Of a stretch of 64,000 bases of DNA, positions 27,945 through 37,154 are shown piece after piece. The first letter of the stretch is position 1. Each line of letters opens with the position of its first letter. The stretch covers positions 1 to 64,000 of the forward strand of contig CAVPXL010000007.1 of NCBI GenBank assembly GCA_963709765.1, given 5' to 3'. The translations under genes and the position numbers were made by a program. This DNA comes from Roseitranquillus sp963709765. Its GTDB lineage: Bacteria > Pseudomonadota > Alphaproteobacteria > Rhodobacterales > Rhodobacteraceae. The notes under the pieces are model-generated. The model was given only the letters and a program-made list of their open reading frames with translations. It had not been told where the DNA came from and searched no databases.

Positions 27945-28653
27945 CTTCGCGGAAATCTGGAGCTACCTGAGCCGCGAACCGCTTCTCTGGCTCGCGGCTA
28001 CGCTCTTGGCCTATCTCGCCGGGGACGGCGTCTTTCGGTGGGCCGGGCGGCGGCCGGTCGCAAATCCGGTCCTGATCGCTGTCGCCATACTGGCCGTCCT
28101 GCTGGCGTTGAGCGACACGCCCTATTCAACCTATTTCGAAGGCGCGCAGTTCGTTCACTTCATGCTCGGACCGGCAACGGTGGCGCTGGCGGTGCCGCTC
28201 CACGCGAACGCTGCCCGGGTCCGAAGCGCTCTCCTGCCGATCATGGCGGCGCTCGTTGCGGGATCGGTAACGGCGATCTGCTCGGCGATCGGCATTGCCT
28301 GGGCGCTGGGCGTGCGGGGTGAGGTGATTCTCTCGCTTGCGCCCAAATCGGCGACGGCCCCCGTGGCGCTCGGCATTTCGGAACAGATTGGCGGCTCACC
28401 GACGCTCACCGCGGTCCTGGTGATCTTGACGGGCATCACCGGCGCGATCGTCGCAACACCGCTTCTCAACGCGCTGGGCGTTCGCGACTGGCGGGCGCGA
28501 GGCTTTGCGGTCGGCGTTTCGAGCCACGGTATCGGAACCGCCCGCGCCTTTCAGGTCAACGAGACAGCAGGCGCCTTCGCCGGAATCGGTATGGGCCTCA
28601 ACGCCCTGCTGACGGCGCTGCTTGCGCCGCTCCTCGTCAACTGGTTGTTCTAG
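27937..28653 (+). CDS. lrgB: LrgB family protein
   Basis: This is a 238-residue inner-membrane protein with many hydrophobic segments. The conserved LrgB blocks PYSTYFEGAQFVHFMLGPATVALAVPL, SLAPKSATAPVALGISEQIGG and SSHGIGTARAFQVNE are present. It is expected to form a complex with LrgA, encoded just before it with an eight-base overlap. The two may act as an exporter for small carboxylates, but the substrate here is unknown. Its stop overlaps the end of a convergent ArsR gene by four bases. Confidence 0.9.
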   Translation: MTDFAEIWSYLSREPLLWLAATLLAYLAGDGVFRWAGRRPVANPVLIAVAILAVLLALSDTPYSTYFEGAQFVHFMLGPATVALAVPLHANAARVRSALLPIMAALVAGSVTAICSAIGIAWALGVRGEVILSLAPKSATAPVALGISEQIGGSPTLTAVLVILTGITGAIVATPLLNALGVRDWRARGFAVGVSSHGIGTARAFQVNETAGAFAGIGMGLNALLTALLAPLLVNWLF

Positions 28654-29006
28654 CGTGTGGACATGTCGCCATTCATCTGAACAGGAATGCGCGCCTCGGC
28701 CGGGGACAAGGCCGAGGGCAACAGACCATTGCAGCATTCGTGCAGGAAATAGCCCGCCAACCGTTCCAACGCCTCGAAATCGGCGAAATAGCGAACCGTG
28801 CGACCCTCGCGCCGGTTGCGAACCAGACCGGCGGACACAAGGACGCCCAGATTCGTGGACATCGTGTTGGGGCGAACTTCCAGCGCCGAGCCAATCTCAC
28901 CTGAAAGCATTCCTGCTTCCCCGGCGTTAGACAGCAGGCGAATGGTGCGAAGCCGGGTTTCCTGAGAAAGCGCGGCGAAGGCGGATGTGGCGCGAGTGAC
29001 ATGCAT
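28650..29006 (-). CDS. ArsR/SmtB-family transcriptional regulator
   Basis: This is a 118-residue winged-helix regulator. The recognition helix region NTMSTNLGVLVSAGLVRNRREGRTVRYF fits the ArsR family, whose members usually repress and release DNA when metal or an oxidant binds. A vicinal cysteine pair (HECCNG) near residue 95 could bind arsenite-like or other thiophilic ligands or sense thiol oxidation. I chose ATG at 29006; an ATG at 29051 would add 15 residues of basic, unrelated sequence. It lies convergent to lrgAB and just downstream of the ThDP enzyme, so its targets are unclear. Confidence 0.8.
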   Translation of the reverse strand: MHVTRATSAFAALSQETRLRTIRLLSNAGEAGMLSGEIGSALEVRPNTMSTNLGVLVSAGLVRNRREGRTVRYFADFEALERLAGYFLHECCNGLLPSALSPAEARIPVQMNGDMSTR

Positions 29007-29066
29007 GTGATCGGAAGCATAACCGACTGAAAAGGCTTTTCTACGTCGCATGACATATTGATACGA

Positions 29067-30717
29067 TTATCGTTGGAGAGCAGCCCGCCGCACTTCACTC
29101 AACGTGGCGCCTGTCGCGAGCGCTTCGGGGTCGAGGCGCAAGTCCATGAGGGCCGGACCGCCGGCTTCTCTGGCGCGCGACAGGGCGGCGGCGAAGTCGG
29201 CGTCCTTGACTCACCGTTTCGCCATGCGCGCCGCATGCCCGCGCCAATGCCGCGAAATCAGGGTTCACGAGGTCGGTGCCGCTCACCCTGCCGGGGTAGG
29301 TCTTTTCCTGATGCATCCGGATCGTGCCGTAGCGTCCGTTGTTGCACACGAGAATGATCACCCGCGCGCCGTATTGCACGGCGGTGGCAAGCTCGTTGCC
29401 CGTCATCTGGAAACAGCCGTCCCCTGCGAGGCAGATGATTGTGCGCTCCGGGTGCTCCAGCGACGCGGCGATGGCTGCGGGCAGACCGTATCCCATGCTG
29501 CCGCTGGTGGGTGCGAGTTGTGTGCCGAAGCGGCGGAAACGGTAGTAGCGGTGCAGCCAGGCCGCATAATTGCCGGCGCCGTTGGTCACGATGGCATCAT
29601 CCGGCAGGATTTCGGCGAGGTGGGCCACGACCCGCTCCATCTTCAACGATCCCGGCGTTTCGTGCGGCACTTGCCACGCCTCGTAATCGGCACGGGCCGC
29701 GACGGCGTCGCCCCGGGTGCGATCGCCTGGGAGCGCGGCCAGTCTCAGTGCCATGTCGTCCGCGCGCGCCGCGACGGCGACGTCGGCGCGAAAGACCGAG
29801 CCAGGCAGGTCGGGCGAAGGATGGACGTGCAGGATGGCGGGCGGCGCGGCAGGCGAGATCCGCGCATAACCGCCCGACGCGATATCACCGAAACGCGCCC
29901 CGAGCAGAAGGAGGCAGTCGGCCTGCGCCAGCCGGGCACCCAGACGCGGGTTCATCCCGACACCCAGATCACCGCAATAGACCGGGTCGTCATTGTCGAT
30001 CCGGTCCTGCCGGCGGAACGTGACCGCCACGGGAATGCCGCGCGCTTCGCCATAGCGGGTGACGGCCCGGGCGGCCGCTTCGCTCCAATGCGGGCCCCCG
30101 ACGACGATCATTGGGCGTACGGCCCGGGCCAGACGCGCGTCGATCTCCTCGACGTCACTCTCGTCGATGGCGTGACGGGCCGGTGCCGTCGGCGCCAGAT
30201 CCGGCACGTCGATGATGGTCGAAAGCATGTCTTCGGGCAGGGCCAGGACCACCGGCCCCGGCCGTCCCGACTGCGCGACATGAAATGCGCGGGTGACGTA
30301 TTCGGGAAGCCGCGCCGCATCGTCCACCTCGGCGACCCATTTCGCGAGGGGGCCGAACATCGCGCGATAATCGACCTCCTGGAACGCCTCGCGGTCCCGA
30401 TGGGCCCGCGCGATCTGCCCGACGAAGAGGACCATCGGCGTGGAATCCTGCCGCGCCACATGCACGCCCGCGGAGGCATTGGTGGCGCCTGGCCCCCGGG
30501 TCACGAAGGCGACGCCGGGTCGGCCCGTCAGCTTTCCTGTGGCCTCGGCCATCATGGCGGCCGCCCCCTCGTGACGCGCGCCGACGACCTGAATGTCCAG
30601 GTCGTAAAGCCCGTCGAGCGCGGCCAGAAAACTCTCTCCCGGCACCAGAAAGACCCGCCGCACGCCATGAGCCGCGAGGTGGTCGGCCAGGATCCGGCCC
30701 CCGTGCCTCACGACCAC
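29067..30717 (-). CDS. Thiamine-diphosphate enzyme, acetolactate synthase-like (one frameshift)
   Basis: This is a 549-residue ThDP-dependent enzyme when one extra base near 29208-29211 is removed. The catalytic Glu is in VGARHEGAAAMMAEATG, and the ThDP-magnesium motif runs from GDGCFQM to CNN. It belongs to the acetolactate synthase/benzoylformate decarboxylase group, but it is not a clear IlvB since no small subunit gene is nearby. Without the repair the last 50 or so residues are scrambled. It starts with GTG and overlaps the end of the uronate-dehydrogenase-like gene by ten bases, so the two are probably expressed together. The substrate is unknown. Confidence 0.82.
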
Positions 30718-31517
30718 AGCGCCCGCTCGACGTCGCCGTCGAACTCCTCCGAAGCGAAGACCCCACCCTGGAACTGATCGCCCACCGGGTCGGGCTCGGA
30801 CCCCTGACGGAGAACTTCGGCCGAGTAGTCCTCGGCCTTGTGCTTCGGGCGATATCCCAGTCGGAACGCCTCGCCGTTGTCCCAGAAGCCGCGCACGTTG
30901 TCAGAAGCGCCGAACACGACCTGATTGTGCACGTCAGGATGTTCGAGACCGATCGCGCAGAGCTGGAAGAGATCCTCGGGGTGCAGCCAGATCGAGAGCC
31001 TGCGCAGATCCCGGGGCGTCCACGTGCAACTGCCGATGCGAACCGACAGCGTGCGCAGGCCGAACTTGTCGGCATAGAGCGACGACAGCCCCTCGCCGAA
31101 CAGTTTGGACAGGCCGTACCGGGTGTCCGGTCGCGCCCGGTCGTTGATGCCGATGCGCCGGTTGCGCGGCCAGAAGCCCACCGCGTGGACCGACGAGGCG
31201 AAGACGACGCGCTTCACGCCGCCCGTCCGCGCCGCCTCGTAGAGATTGTTCAGTCCGACGATGTTGGCTACGAGCACCGTCTCCCAATCGGCCTCCACAG
31301 ACATGCCGCCCATATGGATGATGCCGTCCACCCCCTGCACCGCCTCGGCGAGCGCGCGCGGGTCCGTCAGGTCCGCCCGGCGCAGGTCCTCGCCCGGTTG
31401 GGGATCGTCGATCCCGCTGCGCGAACTCAGCACCAGCGTTTCGTAGCGCCGGCGCAGGAACGGGCGCAAATAGCTCGCGACTTCGCCCGTCGCCCCTGTG
31501 AGCAGAACCCGCTTCAT
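30708..31517 (-). CDS. Uronate dehydrogenase-like SDR protein
   Basis: This is a 269-residue extended short-chain dehydrogenase. It has VLLTGATGEVASYLRP at the nucleotide-binding end, a catalytic YGLSK, and the blocks VDGIIHMGGMSVE, NLYEAARTGGVKRVVFASS, VRIGSCTWTPRDLR and VVFGASDN. These fit bacterial uronate dehydrogenases, which oxidise galacturonate or glucuronate to the lactone with NAD. The start at 31517 has AAGGGGG upstream. No other uronate catabolic gene is visible, so the true substrate could be another sugar acid. It is linked to the downstream ThDP enzyme by overlap. Confidence 0.75.
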   Translation of the reverse strand: MKRVLLTGATGEVASYLRPFLRRRYETLVLSSRSGIDDPQPGEDLRRADLTDPRALAEAVQGVDGIIHMGGMSVEADWETVLVANIVGLNNLYEAARTGGVKRVVFASSVHAVGFWPRNRRIGINDRARPDTRYGLSKLFGEGLSSLYADKFGLRTLSVRIGSCTWTPRDLRRLSIWLHPEDLFQLCAIGLEHPDVHNQVVFGASDNVRGFWDNGEAFRLGYRPKHKAEDYSAEVLRQGSEPDPVGDQFQGGVFASEEFDGDVERALWS

Positions 31518-31595
31518 GTCGCCCCCTTCGCCGCTGCCGGACCGCCGGCCCTTGTCTCTGGTTTGCACATCAAGCCGACGACGAAAAGGCCGTGG

Positions 31596-32630
31596 CTACT
31601 TCAGGTTGGCCTCGACCCTGAAGTCGGGCGCGATCGCGTCACGCCCGTCGAGCAGCAGGTCGGTCATCACCCGCCCCACCTCGACGGAGACGCCGAACCC
31701 GATCTTGAACCCGCCATTGGCGACGAAATGGCCCGGTCGCTCCGGCCATGGCCCCAGCATCGGCATCCGCGAACGCGCCCGCGGACGCACACCGGCCCAG
31801 CGCCGCACCAGCGGCGCATCGCCCAGCGCCGGACAGGCTTCGACCGCCCTGCGGTGGAGGTCGTCGGCGAGATGATCCGTGGCCTGCCCGTCCGAATAAT
31901 CCAGCTCCGAGGTCGAGCCGACGCCGACGGTTCCGCCCGCATGCGGCACGATATAGAGGCCGTCCACCTGGAGCTGCGGCCGGTTGGCGAGGTTGCACGA
32001 AAGCACCAGCGCCTGTCCCTTGACCCCGCGGCCGACCGGCCGACCAAACGCCGTGCCCAGCTGCGCCAGCCCGGCGGGGCCGGTCGCCCACACGACCTTT
32101 CCCTCGTCGGGCGCCTCGGCAACGACCGGGACGCCTTCCGCCTCGAGCGCCGTGGCGAGACTGTGGCTCGCCCGTCCCGGATTGAGCCGTGCGGTCAGGC
32201 TGTCGAAGACCGCCAATCGAGTCCCGGAGACCGGCCAGTCGCCCTCGGCCGGCACGACCTGCCACGCCGCGGACCTGCCCCAGTGAGTCCGTGCCGTCGC
32301 CTCGCGCTCGCGGGCCCGGACGACCGCCTGGTCATTGTCCAGCGATTGCAGCCGACCGTTGCGCAGATAGCCCGAGGCCTGCCCCGAGACCGCATCGACC
32401 TCCTGCCAGAACGTCTCCGTCGCCAGAAGACTGTCGAGCTGAAACTGCTTGAGGTCGTTCCAGGCGTCGGGTGCGTGCGGTGACAGCGCGCCCACGACCC
32501 CGCCCGATGCGCCGGACGCAACCCCGTGCGGGTCGACGAGCCTCACCCGCGCCCCGCGCCGACGACACATCCAGGCGATGGTAAGCCCGAAGATACCGGC
32601 GCCGCGCACCGTCACGTCCGCCATTGTCAT
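31596..32630 (-). CDS. FAD-dependent oxidoreductase, MnmC oxidase-domain-like
   Basis: This is a 344-residue DAO-family flavoprotein. The dinucleotide motif GAGIFGLTIAW lies near residue 11, followed by the ribose-binding acidic residue in VRLVDP and the stretch GASGGVVGALSPHAP. These resemble the C-terminal oxidase domain of MnmC, which removes the carboxymethyl group from cmnm5U34 in tRNA. It is divergent from an mnmD-like methyltransferase with only 56 bases between them. Together they would supply the two activities that are fused in E. coli MnmC. Identity as the oxidase is inferred from that pairing and motif resemblance; a generic glycine or amino acid oxidase is the alternative. Confidence 0.72.
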   Translation of the reverse strand: MTMADVTVRGAGIFGLTIAWMCRRRGARVRLVDPHGVASGASGGVVGALSPHAPDAWNDLKQFQLDSLLATETFWQEVDAVSGQASGYLRNGRLQSLDNDQAVVRAREREATARTHWGRSAAWQVVPAEGDWPVSGTRLAVFDSLTARLNPGRASHSLATALEAEGVPVVAEAPDEGKVVWATGPAGLAQLGTAFGRPVGRGVKGQALVLSCNLANRPQLQVDGLYIVPHAGGTVGVGSTSELDYSDGQATDHLADDLHRRAVEACPALGDAPLVRRWAGVRPRARSRMPMLGPWPERPGHFVANGGFKIGFGVSVEVGRVMTDLLLDGRDAIAPDFRVEANLK

Positions 32631-32686
32631 TCGTTCCTGGCCTCATCATTCTCGCCGCCGATCAACCCTTGGTAGGACGGACCGAC

Positions 32687-33358
32687 ATGATGGGCCAGCG
32701 CCCGGACGTGGAATGGCGCGAACGGGCCGTGCCCGTATCGCGTCGGTTCGGCGATCCCTATTACTCGCTCAACGATGGTCTGGCCGAGAGCCGGTTTGTC
32801 TTTCTTGGCGGCAACGGGTTGCCCGCCCGCTTTCGACCGGAATTCCGGATCGCCGAACTCGGATTCGGCACGGGCCTCAACTGCCTCGCCGCATGGGAGG
32901 CATGGCCGGGCCCCGGCCCGCTGCGCTTCACCAGCTTCGAGGCATTTCCGCTGGACGTCGCGACCATGTCGACCGCGCTCGCCGCCTTTCCCTCGCTTGC
33001 CGCGCTCAGCGCACAGATGCTCGAAGCGCTCGGGACGGGCGCACGCGAGATCCGCCTGCCCACGCTGCATCTCGACATCGTCGAGGGGGACGCGCGCGCG
33101 ACGCTGCCGCGCTGGGAGGGCAAGGCCGACGCGTGGTTCCTCGACGGCTTCGCGCCCAGCCGCAATCCCGAATTGTGGGAGCCGTCGCTCCTGGCACAGG
33201 TCGCCCGCCACACCGCGCCCGGCGGCACCGCGGCCACCTATACTGCCGCGGGTGCCGTGCGGCGTGCGCTGGCCGGGGCGGGCTTCGCCGTGGAGCGGCA
33301 GCCGGGCTTCGGGCGCAAGCGGCACATGACGGCCGCTCGCCTGACGGGCCGGGAATGA
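32687..33358 (+). CDS. mnmD: tRNA U34 mnm5-forming methyltransferase, MnmD-like
   Basis: This is a 223-residue SAM-dependent methyltransferase of the MnmC N-terminal/MnmD family. It shows DPYYSLNDGLAESRFVFLGGNGLP, the SAM motif AELGFGTGLNCL, and the family-specific WFLDGFAPSRNPELW followed by GGTAATYTAAGAVRRAL and GFGRKRHM. The enzyme methylates 5-aminomethyl-uridine at tRNA position 34. ATG at 32687 (or 32690) has AGGA upstream. It lacks the fused oxidase domain; a candidate oxidase is encoded divergently. Its stop overlaps the start of a DMT transporter gene. Confidence 0.88.
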   Translation: MMGQRPDVEWRERAVPVSRRFGDPYYSLNDGLAESRFVFLGGNGLPARFRPEFRIAELGFGTGLNCLAAWEAWPGPGPLRFTSFEAFPLDVATMSTALAAFPSLAALSAQMLEALGTGAREIRLPTLHLDIVEGDARATLPRWEGKADAWFLDGFAPSRNPELWEPSLLAQVARHTAPGGTAATYTAAGAVRRALAGAGFAVERQPGFGRKRHMTAARLTGRE

Positions 33359-34251
33359 GCGACGCGGCCACCGCCCCGGGCCAGTCGGCCGACACAGGGC
33401 GCGGGATCCGGCTGATGATCGCCGCGACACTCGTCTTCTCGCTGCAGGACGGCATCTCGCGGTATCTCGCAAGCGAATACAACGTGCTGATGGTGGTCAT
33501 GATCCGCTACTGGTTCTTCGCCGCCTTCGTGATCGCGGTGGCGGGCCGGCGGGCGGGCGGCGTCGGCCGGGCGGCTGCGACGGCATTTCCGATCCTGCAA
33601 CTTACGCGCGGGTTGCTGCTGGCCGCCGAAATCTGCGTGATGGTGGGCGGTTTCGTCCTGCTGGGCCTGGTCGAAAGTCATGCGGTCTTCACCTCCTACC
33701 CCCTCCTGATCGCGGCGCTTTCGGGACCGGTTCTGGGCGAGCGCGTCGGCTGGCGACGGTGGTGCGCGATCGCCGCAGGCTTCCTTGGCGTCCTGGTCAT
33801 CCTGCAGCCGGGCGTCCGCGTCTTTCAGCCCGCCGCGCTTGTGCCGCTGGCGGCGGCGGCGATGTTCGCGCTCTACGGGTTGCTCACGCGGTACGTTGCC
33901 CGGCGCGACAGCGCGGCGACCTCCTTCTTCTGGGTCGGATGCGTGGGCGCCGTCGCGATGACCGCCGCGGGGATCGGATTCTGGGAGCCGATGGCAGCGG
34001 GCGACTGGCTCTGGATGGCCCTCTTGTGCGTCACCGGGGCGTTCGGACACTGGCTGCTGATCAAGTGTTACGAGACAGCCGAGGCGAGCGCGGTGCAGCC
34101 TTTCGCCTATCTGCAACTCGTCTTCGCGGCCTCGCTCGGCATGGTGGTCTTCGGCGAGACGCTCACACCCAATGTGGCACTCGGCGCGGCCATCGTGGTC
34201 GGCGCCGGATTGTTCGCCCTGGCGCGCGAGCGGCGGCTCAGCGGCCGGTGA
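33355..34251 (+). CDS. EamA/DMT-family transporter
   Basis: This is a 298-residue inner-membrane protein with about ten helices arranged as two EamA repeats. The typical Glu-rich loop at the repeat boundary (LSGPVLGERVGWRRWCAIAAGFLGVLVILQPG) recurs in weaker form near the C terminus (FGETLTPNVALGAAIVVGAG). Family members export amino acids, nucleosides or small metabolites. The gene begins with ATGA overlapping the mnmD stop, so it is co-translated. The substrate cannot be told from the sequence. Its 3' end overlaps the convergent slt gene by 14 bases. Confidence 0.88.
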   Translation: MSDAATAPGQSADTGRGIRLMIAATLVFSLQDGISRYLASEYNVLMVVMIRYWFFAAFVIAVAGRRAGGVGRAAATAFPILQLTRGLLLAAEICVMVGGFVLLGLVESHAVFTSYPLLIAALSGPVLGERVGWRRWCAIAAGFLGVLVILQPGVRVFQPAALVPLAAAAMFALYGLLTRYVARRDSAATSFFWVGCVGAVAMTAAGIGFWEPMAAGDWLWMALLCVTGAFGHWLLIKCYETAEASAVQPFAYLQLVFAASLGMVVFGETLTPNVALGAAIVVGAGLFALARERRLSGR

Positions 34252-36181
34252 GGTCGGAGGTCAGCCCGATACTGCCCGCCTGTCCGCTCAACCGGGCGCG
34301 GTAGATGGGCATCGATTCGGCCACCCGCATGACGTAGTTGCGCGTCTCGCGGAACGGGATGTGCTCGATCCAGTCCACCACATCCGCGCCCGGCCGGCGC
34401 GGATCGCCGTAGAGCTCGATCCAGCGGCTCGGACGGCCGGGCCCGGCGTTGTAGCCGGACGCGACGAGCGGGATGCTGCGTCCGAACTGTTCGATCAGAC
34501 CGGCCAGGTAGGCCGATCCCAGATGCGCATTGTAGGCAGGGTCGCTCAGAAGGCGCTGTTCGGAATAGCCGACGCCCAGCCGCCGAGAGACCAGACGGGC
34601 GGTGCCGGGCATCAGCTGCATCAAGCCGCGCGCGCCGACCGGACTGATAACCCGCGGATTGAACTCCAACTCGCGCCGCGCGATGGCGAGGGCCAGCTCT
34701 CGCGGGATGGGCAACCGGTCGAGCCCCATGTCGATGACCGGGAAATAGGCGCGCGGCAGAACTTCGCCCGACTGCGCCGCCAGCTTGGCCACCGACAGCG
34801 CGGCATAGGGCTCGTCGAGGGCCAGGGCCCGGTCGGCCAGCGCCCCCTTCTGTTCCTGCGGCAGGCTTTCGGCGAGGTGCGCCATGAAGCGCGCGCCAAG
34901 GGTCGTCTCGCCGGCGGCAAAGAGGAGTTCCGCCGCCTGCGCGACGCTCGACCCCGCAGCCGGCAGGCTTTCCCAGTCGGGATAAACCTCGGTTCCAACC
35001 AGCGTCGGCTCCATGGGCAGGCCGGCCCGCTCGGCCGCCAGCTGCCCGTAGAAACTGGTCTGGTGCTCGGCCCCGAAGGCATAGGCCGCACGCGCCGCCT
35101 CGGCATTGCCGAGCGCCTCCTCGGCCCGGCCGAGCCAGTAGCCCGCGCGGCCGAGACTGATCGGGGACGTCACGGCCAGACGAAACCGGCGGAAGTGGAA
35201 GCGCGCCAGTTCGGGGTCGTCGAGATCTTCCAGCGCGACGAATCCGGCCAGCCATTCGAGATCGGCATAATCGGAGCCCTCGACAAGACCGTGATGGGCC
35301 GCAAGCGCGTAGGCGCGGTCGGCCCGCCCGGCACGCATCTCGGCGCGGGCAAGGGTTCGGCGGCGGTCGGACCAGACTTCCGGGCGTCCGAGCCGGTCGG
35401 GCGAACGCTCCAGCATCAGCGAGGCCGCATCCGCGTCGCGTCCACGCTTGTCGCGCCACGCGAAGCGCTCGTAGGCAAGGCCGGGATCGTCAGCGAACGC
35501 CGCGGGCACCGCCTCGATCAGCGCGTCCACGCCGGGCCGGTCCAGTCTCAGCGCGAGCCGCGCCTCCGCCAGCCTGCGCCAGCCGTCGTTGACGCGAACC
35601 ATCATCCGCTCGGCGGGCACCTGAAGCCCGCGCCAGAGCAACATGTCGAGCCGCGCCTCGTGCATTCCCGCCAGAAGATCACCGTGTCGCGCCAGCAGCG
35701 CCGCTTCGGACGTCGTATCGAGTTGCAGCGTCAGCCATGCCAGAACCGCCTCTGCCTGCGCATCGCCTTCGAGCCCGCTTTGGCCATAGGCCGTGACCAG
35801 CGCCACCGCACCGTGCCCCGTCTGCGGCGGGTTGCCGGCAAAGAAGCGCACGACCGCGTCGGCCGGGCCGCCGATCGGAACGCTTTCCTCGCTTTTCTGT
35901 CGCAGGAAAGGAAGACCGGGCCAGTCGCCGTGTTGCGACAGGAACGACTGTGCTTCGGCGAACGTGCCGCGCCCCGCGCGCAGACGATGCCATTCGATGA
36001 TTGCGGGCGCCACGCCGCCCGCGCGGCGCGCGAGAGTCGCGGCTTCGTCCCAGGCGCCGGTCCGCATGGCCGCAAGCGCGGCGGCCATCGAATTGGCTCC
36101 GTCGACGGCGCGCGCCGGACCGGGGACGGTGCAGATGAGCACCACAAGAACGAAGAGAACGCGAAGCAGCATGGCGCGCAA
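34238..36181 (-). CDS. slt: Soluble lytic murein transglycosylase (Slt family)
   Basis: This 647-residue periplasmic enzyme has a cleavable signal peptide (MRAMLLRVLFVLVVLICTVP onward, to about residue 25). A long helical superhelix of TPR-like repeats occupies most of the protein, and the SLT catalytic domain lies at residues about 480-630. The catalytic Glu is in RRELEFNP, followed by ISPVGARGLMQLMPGTA, AYNAHLGSAYL and SGYNAGPGRPSRW, all diagnostic of family GH23. It cuts glycan strands in peptidoglycan turnover. Divergent from dapA. Two other wall hydrolases also lie in the window. Confidence 0.94.
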   Translation of the reverse strand: MRAMLLRVLFVLVVLICTVPGPARAVDGANSMAAALAAMRTGAWDEAATLARRAGGVAPAIIEWHRLRAGRGTFAEAQSFLSQHGDWPGLPFLRQKSEESVPIGGPADAVVRFFAGNPPQTGHGAVALVTAYGQSGLEGDAQAEAVLAWLTLQLDTTSEAALLARHGDLLAGMHEARLDMLLWRGLQVPAERMMVRVNDGWRRLAEARLALRLDRPGVDALIEAVPAAFADDPGLAYERFAWRDKRGRDADAASLMLERSPDRLGRPEVWSDRRRTLARAEMRAGRADRAYALAAHHGLVEGSDYADLEWLAGFVALEDLDDPELARFHFRRFRLAVTSPISLGRAGYWLGRAEEALGNAEAARAAYAFGAEHQTSFYGQLAAERAGLPMEPTLVGTEVYPDWESLPAAGSSVAQAAELLFAAGETTLGARFMAHLAESLPQEQKGALADRALALDEPYAALSVAKLAAQSGEVLPRAYFPVIDMGLDRLPIPRELALAIARRELEFNPRVISPVGARGLMQLMPGTARLVSRRLGVGYSEQRLLSDPAYNAHLGSAYLAGLIEQFGRSIPLVASGYNAGPGRPSRWIELYGDPRRPGADVVDWIEHIPFRETRNYVMRVAESMPIYRARLSGQAGSIGLTSDLTGR

Positions 36182-36281
36182 CCTAACGATGCGGCGTCGG
36201 CCCGCAACTCACTAACTTGGCAAGCGGTTAGCACACCATTAGGGTCCGCGCGCCCGCTATCGCCCTCCGAAAGGCCTCACG

Positions 36282-37154
36282 ATGTTCAAAGGTTCCATCC
36301 CCGCCCTGGTCACGCCGTTCAACGACGGAAATGTGGACGTGAAGGCGCTGCACGAGCTTGTGGACTGGCATGTCGCCGAAGGCTCCACCGGCCTCGTCCC
36401 CACCGGCACCACCGGCGAGAGCCCGACGCTCAGCCATGCCGAGCACGAGCAGGTCATCGAGGAGGTCGTGCGCGCCGCGGACGGTCGGATTCCGGTCATC
36501 GCGGGAACCGGGTCGAACAGCACGGTCGAAGGCATTCGCCTGATCCGTCACGCCGAAAGCGTCGGCGCCAACGCTGCGCTGGTCGTCACGCCCTATTACA
36601 ACAAGCCGACACAGGCCGGGCTCATCGCGCATTTCACGGCCATGCACGATTCCTGCGATCTGCCGATCATCATCTACAACATCCCCGGCCGCTCGGTCGT
36701 GGACATAACGCCCGCCACCATGGGCGAACTTGCGAAACTGACGCGCATCGTCGGCGTCAAGGACGCGACCGGCGACGTGACGCGGGTCAGCAAGCAGCGT
36801 GCCACCTGCGGCACCGGTTTCGTGCAGCTTTCGGGGGAAGATGCCTCGGCGCTCGGGTTCAACGCCCATGGCGGCGTCGGCTGCATCAGCGTGACCGCCA
36901 ACGTCGCGCCGCGTCTGTGCGCCGAGTTCCAGGCGGCGACGCTGGCCGGCGACTACGCAAGGGCGCTGGAATACCAGGACCGCCTGATGCCGCTTCACGA
37001 TGCGATCTTTCTCGAGCCGGGACTGGCCGGGGCCAAATATGCGCTGTCGCTGCTGGGTCGGTGCCGCGAAGATGTCCGCTTGCCCCTCGTGCCCGTCACC
37101 GAGGGCGTGCGTATCGCGATCAAGGACGCCATGAAGCACGCGGGCGTGCTCTAG
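36282..37154 (+). CDS. dapA: 4-Hydroxy-tetrahydrodipicolinate synthase
   Basis: DapA condenses pyruvate with aspartate semialdehyde in lysine and diaminopimelate synthesis. The 290-residue TIM-barrel protein has GTTGESPTL, VVTPYYNKPTQ with the catalytic Tyr, NIPGRS with the substrate-binding Arg, and the Schiff-base lysine in VGVKDATGD. All are canonical. The aspartate-semialdehyde dehydrogenase that makes its substrate is encoded at 58835-59857. Its stop overlaps the end of a convergent channel gene by four bases. Confidence 0.97.
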   Translation: MFKGSIPALVTPFNDGNVDVKALHELVDWHVAEGSTGLVPTGTTGESPTLSHAEHEQVIEEVVRAADGRIPVIAGTGSNSTVEGIRLIRHAESVGANAALVVTPYYNKPTQAGLIAHFTAMHDSCDLPIIIYNIPGRSVVDITPATMGELAKLTRIVGVKDATGDVTRVSKQRATCGTGFVQLSGEDASALGFNAHGGVGCISVTANVAPRLCAEFQAATLAGDYARALEYQDRLMPLHDAIFLEPGLAGAKYALSLLGRCREDVRLPLVPVTEGVRIAIKDAMKHAGVL

